Program-made: the position numbers and the translations under genes
DNA from: Petaurus breviceps papuanus
Lineage: Eukaryota > Chordata > Mammalia > Diprotodontia > Petauridae
Assembly: GCA_028583685.1 (NCBI GenBank)
Contig: JAMXIF010001253.1
Coordinates: 28,149,312 to 28,213,311 of the forward strand
Length of the DNA stretch: 64,000 nt
Direction of reading: 5' to 3'
Notes under the pieces: model-generated
Database searches by the model: none
What the model saw: the letters and a program-made list of their open reading frames with translations, nothing else
What the model was told of the DNA's origin: nothing
Shown here: piece after piece, positions 21,372-31,630 of the stretch
Position numbering within the stretch: position 1 is the first letter of the stretch
How the letters are laid out: each line of letters starts with the position of its first letter

Positions 21372-22400
21372 TTTTTTCTAACGAGATCCTCTGACTGCAG
21401 TCAATGTATTTGTGGAATTCTCAAAGACATTTGTAAAGTTGCATTTATAATGCTGGAATTTACCATCTGTTGGTTTATGAAAAATAGCATGCTTCTGGTG
21501 TATAATTCTAACCACTTGATCACGTCTTTCTAGGTATTCAGTTGGTGCTAAATTTTTCAACCTTCCTTGATATGTGACACAGTTTTTGCTGCTTCCTTGC
21601 AAAATATGCACAGATGCAAAAAAAAAAAAAACAGAAACAAACAAACCCTGAGCCTCTTATGAATTCCCTTTCCATAATTTCTTGTAGGCTTGTTCTGGTC
21701 TTATAACATTATCTTAAATCCTGTTGTTTTTTATAAACAAATTCACAAGACTCAGACATTTGTTCAACACTTCTTTGATGCCCTATTGGTGGTTGTGATC
21801 AAGTGGATGTCTCTTGGATCTTGGCCATCTCCATAGACGGAACCACATGATCTGGCCATTTGTTCAATACCTCTTTATCAGCATGTTATTGACTGAGTTC
21901 ATGTTCACATCACCAAAGGATGGCATTCTTGGTGTTGTTGCTGCTGCTACTATTGCTATTGCTTTTATTATCTAATCCTTTTCATCTTTTCAAGTTGGAA
22001 AATTTTTTTGAAAAACTTTTTTTGTAGTTGAATAAAAGTATTAGAATTTTTACTATTATCATTCTCATCTTTTTCAGTGGATTAAATATGGAATTTTGAA
22101 ACAGATTGCTGTCCTGTTCTTTTTCTTAGACTTTGCTCATGGTCTTAGTCATGGTGTTAGTCTTAGTGTAAGTGATCCTTCACTTATGCAGATCTCAATC
22201 CCTCTCCTCCTTTGTGCTTCTCATTCCTGATTTTCCATAATGTTCCAGAGAGGCTCCAGCAAATTAATCTCCTTCTGGTCCTTTTGTGTTTTTAGTACAG
22301 TACACAGATTGTCTGTGCTCTGTCTGAGACTCTCATTAGTCATCTATTTAAAATGTTCCTGAACCTTGGGCATTAAAACCCCCAGCCATGACCTAGTATT
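21372..22400 (-). mobile_element. Decayed LINE coding region, R4/Dong-like C-terminus
   Basis: The minus-strand frame 21644-21378 (88 codons) reads HILQGSSK, then YLERRDQVVRIIHQ, then VFENSTNTL. I recall this order, an H-x4-C-like step followed by an YL.RHD..ar.iH helix and a V.EN...LYWD-like stretch, from the end of LINE polymerases that carry a restriction-like endonuclease. The expected second cysteine is a serine here. Upstream pieces on the same strand (near 22200-22350) are partly open but shifted. It is broken and cannot make a product. Alternatives are another LINE clade or a pseudogene of an unknown protein. The upstream limit is a guess. Confidence 0.4.
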
Positions 22401-22619
22401 CAGGAGGTCCTCCTCCCTGGGTTCTTTTAGTGTGTATTTTATGGACATGGTGCATTAGCAATCCATGAAACAGAATAAGGATGATGACAATGATTAAGAA
22501 ATGTCACATTTGTATTAGGCTTTGTGATTTTAAAAGCATTTCCTTAGCATGTATTAACTTGTATTGCTAGAACAGAAAGATCTCTTCATGTGTGCCCATT
22601 CCATCTCCTATGCACCTGT

Positions 22620-22692
22620 CCTATACCCAAGAACACTTAGTGTGATGTCTTGAAAAAAAGCAAGTACTCAATAAATATTTGTTGTTTGAAGG
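22620..22692 (+). mobile_element. L2 3' end scrap
   Basis: CAAGAACACTTAGTGTGATG and CAAGTACTCAATAAATATTT have the order of an L2 terminus. Confidence 0.55.
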
Positions 22693-22799
22693 CAGGAAGT
22701 GTCTCTTTTCTATTTTTATAGACCTTCCAGTGGCTTATTGACAGTAGATGTAAAATGAATAGTTATTGAATGAAGAGATGAGAACAAGAACAATGTTGA

Positions 22800-23180
22800 A
22801 TTTATTCAAATAAGGTCAAATTTTGATATTCCCTTGTCTTTTGTTTCTTAAATACATTTGTTCACAAGATCATAGCCCTAGAACTGGAAGAAACTTATAG
22901 TAAATAAGCATAGTCAAGCAAAACAAATTCAAGAATTGGCTATATCTGAAAACATCTCATTCTGTATCTCAAATCCATTGCCTTTCTGTCAAGAGATGGA
23001 AACCTTGAATTTTTGTGATTTTTCTAAGTGGTCTGCCATTGATGGCATTGATCATAGCTGTAAGTCCTCAGTTATTTTTCTTGACAACAATGTAATCATC
23101 GTATAAATTTTTCTCCTGTTTCTGCTTATTATTCTCAGTATCAGTTCATTCAAGTCCTCCTATATTTCTCTGAATTTGAG
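22800..23180 (+). mobile_element. Marsupial interspersed repeat, class unassigned
   Basis: ATATCTGAAAACATCTCATT, ATTGCCTTTCTGTCAAGAGA and CAGTATCAGTTCATTCAAGT are words I associate with an abundant marsupial repeat. Whether it belongs to a LINE-1 or another retroelement cannot be decided here. Confidence 0.45.
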
Positions 23181-24429
23181 GAAGTGCAATTTTCAGACTT
23201 GACCTAAGGTACACGAATGCTTCATCCCAATTCTACCTCAATAGATTAATAATTGGGCTCTGGCCAAGAACCCAGGAATGAAGGAATAAGAGCAATATGA
23301 TGAGAAGACAGGATCCGGATGCATGGGCCAACAGCAACCAGTCACAAGAGTCCAGACTCTCTAGGACCCATCATAGATTTTCACACTGAAGTAAAAATGT
23401 TTAGTCAGCCACTCATTTGGAGTTTCTATGGGTTTTATGTCTTCTTCTGTGAGGATCATTGGTGAATGGCAATATACTAATTCATTGAGGATGCCACGAA
23501 ATCATAGAAATTAAAGTATCTTCTATAGTATATGCTATACACACTCCTACTTGTAGACTTCATTAAGAATTCATACTTCTTCCCTGTTCACTAGCCAAGT
23601 GCCAACTGATGTTTCAGTCACAATGTTAAAAATGTGGTCAGCCATCCTATAAAGATGCAAGCATGCCTGAATGTTTCTACGGAAAAAACTGGTCTTTTGA
23701 ATAAGTACAAAGAAAGATATCGTGAGCACTGTTGGTGTTTAACAGTGGAGTTCATTTATTCTCTTTTTATTGTGGGTGTGTCATTCAGCCATACAGGTTT
23801 AAAGACTGCAGGGAAACTGCAAAGCCTGAGTTTTTGCTGAGGCATTAGTTACTGTGAAGAGAAACAAGCCAAAGGTTTTGCTTGTGGGCAGAAACTTCCC
23901 AGAATGCAGCTGGTAATTGGGCAAAAAGAGTGCGTTGGCAAAGCTCCCAGGCTCATTGGCTCCTAACTCCAGGACAGGAACAAACCTAGTCAGTGTTCTT
24001 AGAGTAGGGTCAAATTCTCATAATGGATCAGATTCAAAATTATCTGCTAAGTTTTTACAGATCTATGATGGTCCTCAAAGTCTAGAAATATGGTGCCTTG
24101 AGCACAGAATAAAGGTCAGGGTATATGTAAAGGGAGGAGTCAGGCATTTGTCAATTACCACAGAAGGTGTTTCACTTTATTTAATTGGTTGCAGCATGCT
24201 TAGGAATTTGGAGTACATTAACATTCCTGGAAACTTTTGGTTAACAAAAATTGCATTTGTTAAGATATGGAGGGATTTATATTACACTATCTTTCTTTTG
24301 GCACTGGATTGATTTGGGCACAGGGCTTCTTAATAAAACTTCTGGATTTAGCTAGTTGGTGGTAAACTATTTTGATGGATCTATGATGTCATCCACAATG
24401 GTACTCCTTCCGGTAGTATTGATACCAAA
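23181..24429. other. Unique stretch with a 131-codon open frame
   Basis: No repeat is recognised. The plus-strand frame 23917-24312 starts MGKKSALAKLPGSLAP and holds a basic segment HRIKVRVYVKGGVRHLS. I recognise no family, it has no visible upstream exon signals, and codon use looks random, so I do not call a gene. An opposite-strand open piece (ILNELVYCHSPMILTEEDIK, about 23440-23500) is also unexplained. Confidence 0.3.
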
Positions 24430-24645
24430 TCACTCATGCTTTCTATTTTGTTTGTCTTTTTTTTTGGAGGGGGGAGGGTAGGGCAATTGGGGTTAAGTGA
24501 CTTGCTCAAGGTCACATGGCTAGTTTGTGTGTGTGTGTGTGTAGTGTCTGAGGCTGGATCCGAACCCAGGTCCTCCTGACTCCAGGGCTGGTACTCTACC
24601 ACTCTTCTCACTGTGCCACCTAGCCGCCCCTCACCCATGCTTTCT
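24430..24645 (-). mobile_element. Short-form tRNA-head SINE with 15-bp duplication and internal GT run
   Basis: The plus strand shows GGGGTTAAGTGACTTGCTCA and TGACTCCAGGGCTGGTACTC. The flanks TCACTCATGCTTTCT (24430-24444) and TCACCCATGCTTTCT (24631-24645) differ at one base. A GT run of about 9 units stands in the linker between the two SINE halves (24524-24542). Confidence 0.9.
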
Positions 24646-25269
24646 TTTTCAACCTATGCTGCCTGTCCATGTCTTTCCATAAGCTCTGCATGGATGACCC
24701 ATCTGCTGTTCCTTCAGGTTTTTTAATACCAGTGTAGCACTTGGGATGATCATCTGCTCATTTCTGACCTCATCTCACTCACTGATATTTGGCTGATTTA
24801 AAATATTCCTACATCTTGAGAATTATTTCCCCAAATCATCAGTCAATTAGAAAATCCATACCACTAGGACCAAGGCATACCATAAGGTACAGGGAAGAAC
24901 AAAAATCTCTTTCCTGTGTACCACCCTGAGCAGTCCCTTTTCTATCCAATTATCCTCCCCTTGCTAATCAGGACTGTGACTGTGAACCAGGCTTGGCCTC
25001 TGAGGACTAAAGCCAGAACCCTAGTAGCAGGAAGTCAGCAATAACACATGCAGAGGAGAAATATCCCAGCCTACTAGGATTGGAGGGCATCCCAGAACAG
25101 TGTTCTGTCTCTCTAAAGTGGGAAGAAATGAGCCTCTCCCCAACCCCCTAAAAGGGACTAAAATGCCATTCTGCCCTACTTCATGACTTGGTTAAACTTA
25201 GCTTCTCCATCTGGGTCTGGCCTAGTCAGTCAAATATCTTGGATTATTTTTTATTCCTCCATTGAGTCT
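24646..25269. other. Unique DNA
   Basis: Mixed-composition sequence without a long frame or a known repeat. Confidence 0.4.
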
Positions 25270-25462
25270 TTGAGGCAGGGTGGTACAACATAAAGAATGG
25301 TTGCTTTAGAGTTACTGGGTTCAAATCCTAACTCTGCTACATTTTGCCTATATAACCTTGGGCAAATAATTTCACCTCTCTAAACCTCAGTTTCCTCCTG
25401 TGTAAAATAAAGGAATTGTACTAAATGACCCCTATCATCTCTTCCAACTCTAAATAATCTGT
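25270..25462 (+). mobile_element. CORE-SINE (Mon-1 type)
   Basis: GAGGCAGGGTGGTACAACAT head, CCTCAGTTTCCTCCTGTGTA core and CATCTCTTCCAACTCTAAAT tail, all in sense order. Confidence 0.82.
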
Positions 25463-26079
25463 GTTATGGAGGACATGGGCTCATTAGATTGGAAGGACCT
25501 TGAGGCTATCAAATTGGCTGCCATCATTTTCAGAGTAGGATTGCAATATGCTGTCATCATCCCAGAGAAAGGGCTCTTATTTTTTTTCAATTCTCCCATG
25601 AATCTTCATCAGTTACTCAGACTTAGTGATCATTTGATAATGTGACTAAGCAGAGAAACTTTGGTGCCAGATTTGTGGGGTTGGATTAAGCGTTGCATGT
25701 ATGTTTGGGCCTGTTTATATCCATCACATGCCTTTTTTTCATTGTCCCAATTCAATTAGTCAAGATAGCAAATTCAAATTATTTCAGTCCACTTATCCTT
25801 ACTTTAAAGCGGGTCCTACCAATCTGCTTGTTTATTCTGTATTTGTCTTCCTCTGATTAGTCAAGTTAGCTTTCTTTCAGCCTATCTCAAGTCCTCCTCT
25901 TCTTTTTACCTTTCTGTGTCTGTAGGTTTGTCTCACTATATTTAAGCTCCAACTTTTCTCCTGATAATATATTAGGAGACTCTCTTATTGCAAGTTTTTT
26001 CTCCCATTCCATCTTCTCTTAGAAGCATTCTTCTATAACATCTCTTATATCTCTCCTCTTCTCTCTACTCACACACACA
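25463..26079. other. Unique DNA, T-rich towards the right
   Basis: The right part is pyrimidine-rich and may be further L2 upstream of 26080, but I cannot anchor it. Confidence 0.35.
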
Positions 26080-26762
26080 GTTATCACCCTAGTTAAGACC
26101 CTCTTCAACTCTCATTTAGACTGCGGAAAGATCTTTTTAATTGGTCTCTCTGCTTCATGTCTCTCCCTATTCTAATCTATCCTTTATACCACTACCAAAC
26201 TGATTTTCCTAAAATAAAAATCTGACTGTATCACTCCATTACTCAAAAAAATTCCAGAGACTCCCTATTACTTGTAGGATCAAACAAGATTTGGCTCTTT
26301 AAAGACCCTCAACAATTTGACCCTGACCTACTTTTCTCTCTTTATTGCACATTACTCTCCACACATATGGTGGCCTAGCCAGATTGACCTCTCACTATTC
26401 TCCATACACAGTACTCCATCTCCTACCTCCCTGTCCTCACACTGACTGATCTCCATTCGTAAAATGGACTCTCTCCTCTATTCTGCCTCTCAGAATTCTC
26501 GCTTTTTTTCAAGGCTTAATTCAAGTGCCATCTTTTACATGAGGCTTTTCCTGATTTCCTCTCCTACTATTGCCTTTCTCTCAAAATCAATCATGTATTT
26601 ACCTATATATGAACATACCTTCCCCCCAGCTATACTGTCAACTTCTAGAGGGCCAGGGCTGTTGTTTTTTTTTATTTTGTTTTTGTATCTCCAGAGCTTA
26701 ATGCAGTGTTTGACATAAAATGGATATATAACAATTGCTTGTGGATCAATTGGCTGATTGAA
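26080..26762 (+). mobile_element. Long L2-type LINE 3' end
   Basis: A nearly continuous series: GACCCTCTTCAACTCTCAT, ATCTGACTGTATCACTCCAT, AGAGACTCCCTATTACTTGT, AAGACCCTCAACAATTTGAC, CAAGGCTTAATTCAAGTGCC, GAGGCTTTTCCTGATTTCCT and the terminus CAGAGCTTAATGCAGTGTTT. This is the longest unbroken L2 in the window. The 84-codon frame at 26464-26718 lies inside it. Confidence 0.88.
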
Positions 26763-27034
26763 GATGAGATTGTCTTCTCAACTACAACCCTTTTGCACAT
26801 GGGGATTATTTAATTCAGTCTAATTCAACTCAACAAACATTTATTAATGTGTTTAGTGATACAACTAAGCCACCCAAAGCAGGGGTAGGGAGATGATTTA
26901 ATTCTCTAGTATTCATGGATGATTTGCATTGATCCTCCCCTACTCTTTCATGTGGTCACTCTCATTACCAAGGGAGAATTTACAAGACAGCTGGCCAGTG
27001 CAGTCTGTGGCAATAGAGCAGATCAAAGCTAACT
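26763..27034. other. Unique DNA with an L2 scrap
   Basis: ACTCAACAAACATTTATTAA (about 26827) is a minus-strand L2 terminus scrap. The rest is unassigned. Confidence 0.4.
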
Positions 27035-27108
27035 TGGCCCACAGAGGGATCGAACTCATAACCTTGGCCTCATTAGCATGATCTTCTAACCAGCTGAGTT
27101 AACCGGAT
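27035..27108 (-). pseudogene. tRNA-Ile(AAT)-like gene, decayed
   Basis: The minus strand aligns without gaps to a 74-nt tRNA-Ile(AAU) as I remember the mammalian sequence, at about three quarters identity. The anticodon loop CTAATGA keeps AAT, the T loop TTCGATC is intact, and the end GGGCCA is kept. The acceptor, D and anticodon stems contain mismatches, and no run of four Ts follows within about 35 bases, so normal Pol III termination is missing. It is more likely a relic than a working gene. Confidence 0.65.
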
Positions 27109-28384
27109 AAACATTCTAGTCCCACTCAAAAGAAATGGCCTTCTGCCAGAACTGCGTGCTCCAAAATGAAGAGAGCCCCTGTTGAAGAGCAAGAAACTGT
27201 CATTAAAAGTCTAATATAGGTCCATCTTTCTTCCTTGGAACATAGGTGTTGTGAAGATAGCATACAGTCTCTTTTTTCAATATGTTTTCTTATATAAAGC
27301 AGCTATCATTTCAGTAGTAACAAATAAAACTTGGGAGGGAATTTGGCATAAAGGAAGTTTTTAAAAATATCTGAGAACTCTATACTTTGGGTAAAATTCT
27401 CTTCACTGAATGAAAAAAAAGTGTCAAGTTATAAGAATCTGTTTTGATCCACATTCAAATTAAGTAGTTTAATGAATTGGAAGGTTCTTATCTCAAGTTT
27501 CAAAATAGAAGATGTTAAAGACAGAGGCTAACGTCTTAGACCAGCTATCTACTGGGGCTGACTATTCAAAATTAGAAGAGTGGGGAGGAATGGGAGATAG
27601 GAGTTAGGAAATAGATAAAAGCCCAGATTCTCTGCTTCTTTGACATGACATGCTTAGTCACTGGTTATAGGGAATGTAAAACTGCCTTCCCATGTGATAA
27701 TGATGTTATTATATATCCCTCTGGGACCATGCTCCTGAGGCTACATAAGGTACCATGCTGCTTGGGATGTCAAACTGTTTAAATGTAATTATAACAATTA
27801 AAACCTCATAAAACGCAGCATGTACTAAAGTTTCGATGCTTCTCCTTAGTTTGATATTTTAAAAAGTTAATAAGGAAAAAAATTCTCTCTCCCCTGTCTC
27901 TATTCCTCCCACCCCATCCCAAGAAATGGACAAAGATTAAAACTGGAAAATTGCCAGTAGGGAACTAAGAAATTATGTTAAAATATTTTCCTTTGGGTTT
28001 TGTTTTGTTTTGTTCTGTTTTTACTTTACAAACCAAGTCCTCATTATAGTCACTAGGAATAGTTACAAATCTAAAAACATGGTCAGCAGCCATAAGCAGC
28101 CTGCCATAGCTAATACCTATGAGCCCAGCCCTTCTTAGTCACCCTAACTTGATCCACATAAATTCTCTTCTGTCAGAGAATATATGCCCTCAGAGAAGAG
28201 ATAAGACACATGCTGAGGACTGTGCTCTGAAAGGCAGCAAAATTCTTCTCCTGCTACTAAACTGTTAAGAAAAGGGATAGTTTCCCATTTGTCTCTTTGA
28301 CTCCCTTTACTCAGCTAACTACTTTGACCTAAACCTATCATCCTATTATACCCTTGTAACATTCAAACATAGCCTTCATTCATT
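27109..28384. other. Unique DNA
   Basis: AT-rich; a GTTTT-type pentamer run lies near 27997-28022. No gene or repeat family is recognised. Confidence 0.4.
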
Positions 28385-28635
28385 CATCAACAACACTTCT
28401 CATCCTTAACCCACTCCTTCATGAAGGTGAGAGGTTCACAGATACTACACATTACAGGTATTGCACATTTTTTCAATGTATTGATCAATTGTGCTGATTC
28501 TCTTCTCTCCTAAAAATACTATTTGTTATTTGGGATAGCTTTCTAGAAGGGGCTGAGGGAGAGAATCCTGGGGATAATTATATGATGTAAGAAATAGAAC
28601 ATATCAATAAAAACTTGCTTTAAGAAAAACAGTAA
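28385..28635 (+). mobile_element. Probable LINE-1 3' end
   Basis: TTTTTCAATGTATTGATCAA, GATAGCTTTCTAGAAGGGGC and ATGATGTAAGAAATAGAACA lead to AATAAAAACTTGCTTT and an A-rich end. I recall this as a marsupial L1-type terminus with its poly(A) signal. Confidence 0.5.
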
Positions 28636-28689
28636 GTCTTATCCTAAAAGATCAGCCCACCTCCACTCTCTCCTCCTTCTGGTTAATCC

Positions 28690-29240
28690 TTCATGCACCA
28701 ATGCCAGAACATTCTTTCTTATACATAGATCTAGTCATGCTTGTCAAAAACACTTTTGCCTATTAAGCCAACTTTAAATGCTTTTGCCTAGCCCTTCACA
28801 ATCTAGCACCACCCTGCCTATGCCCCTGACCTGAGCAGAGCCTCATGCAGAGTCCTGGAAAGATAAAAAATTTAGATAAGATACTGTCCCTTCTTTCATG
28901 GAGGTTTTAGTTGAATGGGGGAAGAGGAAGAGAAATAAGATACAGATAATCATGCCCAATGTTATATGATATGTACATTTTAGAGCATGAAACCAAGTCA
29001 CGTGTGAGGGACAATGAGAACAATAGCAGATAACTCCTAGGTCCTTTCAGTTGATATTGCATTCTCCCTCCTGAAATTACTTAGTATTGCTTTATATGTG
29101 CTCTGGGCATTCTTGTCCAGTTGTACAAGCAGCTGGAGAGCAAAGACTCTTCTGTTTTGTCTTTTTGTGTATTCCCAGACACAGCACAGTGTCCAGCACA
29201 TAATAACTGCTCATCAAAGTGAATTAAATTCCATATTTAA
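28690..29240 (+). mobile_element. L2 fragments in mixed orientation
   Basis: A plus-strand internal piece (28720-28845: GCCCTTCACAATCTAGCACC) is followed by a minus-strand piece (28875-28990: TGGAGGTTTTAGTTGAATGG) and then by a plus-strand terminus (29040-29235: CAGCACAGTGTCCAGCACAT). At least two insertions or a rearrangement are needed. Confidence 0.55.
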
Positions 29241-29593
29241 GTGCTAAATTACAATTGCAGATTGTTGATGTTATAGGAGTTCAGAGAAAGGAAAGCTAAG
29301 GCTAGTCTCTAATTCTATTAGATTATTTCAGGGGTGGGGAGCCCTTTTCAGCCATTCATGCAATGATAAAACAATCCCCAGGTCCTATGGTGACACTGGG
29401 ACTACAACCTTTGGCTGTCTTGGTATGATGGCCCTTTGATCCCAATCTGAGTAAACTCAACATTACTTTTCATGCTCCAGGACTGTACTTGGAAGCCATT
29501 AGTATTTCTTGTCTTGCTATGGGAAGAAAGGGAAGGGGCAGATACAATACGTCAGTTCTTGGTTGCATCACTTCTGAGAAATGTCATCATTCA
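29241..29593. other. Unique DNA
   Basis: CAGGGGTGGGGAG near 29330 resembles a hAT terminus, but no partner end is found. Confidence 0.35.
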
Positions 29594-29780
29594 TAGTGGA
29601 TCTCTGTTTTTGCTTTTTGGAGGTGGGAAGGCAGGGTAGTTGGGGTTAAGTGACTTGCCCAAGGTCACACGGCTAGTAAGTGTTAAGTGTCTGAGGCTGG
29701 ATTTGAACTCTGGTCCTCCTGACTCCAGGGCTGGTGCTCTATTCACTGCACCACCTAGCCGCCCCACCTAGTAGTGGATC
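29594..29780 (-). mobile_element. Short-form tRNA-head SINE with 9-bp duplication
   Basis: GGGGTTAAGTGACTTGCCCA, AGTAAGTGTTAAGTGTCTGA and CTGCACCACCTAGCCGCCCC. TAGTGGATC flanks it at 29594-29602 and 29772-29780. Its linker is the standard form. Confidence 0.92.
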
Positions 29781-30060
29781 GTTGAACCATTGATACTCTT
29801 CTCCTGCTAAGATGTGACAGATGTTGGGAGTGTAGTAGGTCCAGCTTTGTGTCCTCCACATAACAAGAGGACCCTGTTAATCCTACTATTAATACAGCAT
29901 TAGCTTTAGGTTATGTTTCCAGTAGCATCGAGAGGTTGGTATTAATTTTTCAGACTTTCTCTCCCCACCCCCTTTGTGACCAATAGCATCATTTTCAAGA
30001 TGACTACATCAGAGTAAAGCCACCAAAGCCATTTCCTCTGGGCCTTTCTTCTAGGTAATA

Positions 30061-30238
30061 GAAAAAGCTCTGGAATTTGTAGGCAAAAGACATGGTTTAA
30101 CATTTCCGTTTGGTTACTTATTATTGGTGTAGCCATAGACAAGTGACTTCACTTCTCCAGGACTCAATTTCCTCATCTATAAAATGGGGTAAGACTAAAC
30201 AATCTCTGAGGTCCTTTCCAGTTTTAAATCCTGTTATC
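30061..30238 (+). mobile_element. CORE-SINE (Mon-1 type)
   Basis: TCAATTTCCTCATCTATAAA core, followed by AATCTCTGAGGTCCTTTCCA tail. Confidence 0.82.
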
Positions 30239-30244
30239 AACTCA

Positions 30245-30408
30245 TTAGTTTCAAAGATTGTCAACTAGTTCAATCCATTCAGTTTTTACAGATAAGTAAA
30301 ATAAGGCGCAGAAAAGTGAAGGAACTTGCCCACAATAATGTCAAACATAGGATTCGAACCCACATCTTCTAGCTCTAATTCTCATGGTCTTTCCAGTATC
30401 CCTCCCAG
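30245..30408 (-). mobile_element. CORE-SINE (MIR type)
   Basis: TTTTTACAGATAAGTAAAAT, GAAGGAACTTGCCCACAATA and GGATTCGAACCCACATCTTC. It lies back to back with the preceding plus-strand copy. Confidence 0.75.
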
Positions 30409-30880
30409 GAAATAATTACATTTTATCAGGAGTCTCCTATGTCTCAACTCAAAGAGTAATGGTAGGAATTCTGAGATTCTAATTCCTAGTGTTCAGAGTA
30501 CTCAAGTAGAAGAGATATTTGACAGCACAGAGCCATCTCCTGCTAAACTTATGGAATTCCAACATCTGGGTGATGATCTTCATACTCAGGCTAACCGTAC
30601 CAAAGGGCTAAAATAGTACCTGACAATTTATATAGCTTTTTGCAAAGTGCTGGAAAAAGATTTGCAAAGCATTATATAGATCTTACCAGAGCCTTATTCT
30701 TTACTCCAACTCCAGCATTCTTTTCCCTGTGCCAGGCTCACATTAGGGCATATCCCACAAATCCTGTTTCTTTACAGCCTTCCCCAATTGATCCACTTAC
30801 TCTCTATATCGGCACCTACAAATGTATTTTTGGTGATTTCTCCTTTCCAAGGATCCTAGGATACTGAGACATAGGTTCCA
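30409..30880. other. Unique DNA
   Basis: A short TTTATATAGCTTTTTGCAAA piece near 30625 resembles a Mar-1 tail. Otherwise nothing is recognised. Confidence 0.35.
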
Positions 30881-31630
30881 CCAGTAGTAGAAGGAGCAGT
30901 AGCAGCAACAGCAATAGATAACATTTATATAGGGGTGGCCAGGTAGCACAGCAAGTAAGAACACCGGCTCTAGTGTTGAGAAGACCTGGAGATTGAATCC
31001 CGGGCTCAGACACTTAGCACCCACCCAGAAACACCTGGCCGTGTAACCTTGAGCAAGTTACTTAACCCCAATTGCTTAGGGGCGGCCAGGTGGCTCAGCG
31101 AGTAAGAGCACCGGCTCCAGTGTCGGGATGACCTGGATCAAATCCGGGCTCAGAAACTCAGCACCACACCCAGAAATAATAACTGGCCGTGTAACCTTGA
31201 GCAAGTTACTTAACCCCAATTGCTTAAAAAAAAAACATTTATATAGCACTTTAAGGGTTACAAAATGCTTTACAGATCTCATTTGATCCTGACAATAACC
31301 CTGTGAGATGAATGTTCCCATCTTAGAGATGAGAAAACTGAGGCTAAGAGAAGTTAAATGACTTTCACAGTGTAATACAACTAGTCATAAGACAGCTATT
31401 ATTATCCCCATTTTAGAAATGGAAAAAAGAACTGAAATTCTACAAGATGAAGTGACTTTCCCAGTATCACAGGGTAAGTGTTGAAAGGAGATATAATTGT
31501 TCCCATTTTACAGATGAGGAAACTGAGTGTCAGATCAGTAAATGTTATGCTATGGTCATGTACCTAGTAAGTTTTAGAGGTGGATGTCTAATTGAAAACC
31601 AGCACTATATCCACTTCAACACACTGCTTC
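30881..31630 (-). mobile_element. CORE-SINE with three successive core segments, split by a SINE dimer
   Basis: The tail (triplet-rich 30881-30915, ATAACATTTATATAG) continues after the dimer with CACTTTAAGGGTTACAAAAT. Three antisense core-like units follow in the same orientation, at about 31311-31390, 31391-31480 and 31487-31580. Each has CCATNTTA.A.ATG.G-like and CAGT..CACAG-like parts. A single Mar-1 has one. Confidence 0.7.
30920..31246 (+). mobile_element. Head-to-tail dimer of short-form tRNA-head SINE
   Basis: Unit 1 (30933-31078) and unit 2 (31079-31233) both begin GG(T/C)GGCCAGGT and both end CCCCAATTGCTTA. Only unit 2 has the A tail (about 10 A). One 13-bp duplication, AACATTTATATAG, flanks the pair (30920-30932, 31234-31246) and none lies between the units. 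The simplest reading is a single insertion of a dimeric RNA. Both units use the CCAGGTGG head variant instead of CTAGGTGG. Confidence 0.93.

Noticed and set aside
23917-24312. Possible Sm/LSm-like domain in the 131-codon frame
   Set aside because: Only a short basic stretch resembles it; the expected glycine and hydrophobic pattern does not continue.
26464-26718. 84-codon frame
   Set aside because: Lies wholly inside the L2 3' region, which is non-coding.
29330-29345. CAGGGGTGGGGAG as a second hAT terminus
   Set aside because: No inverted partner or 8-bp duplication nearby.
30797-31321. Minus-strand frames of 65-81 codons
   Set aside because: They translate the SINE dimer and its CORE-SINE host.
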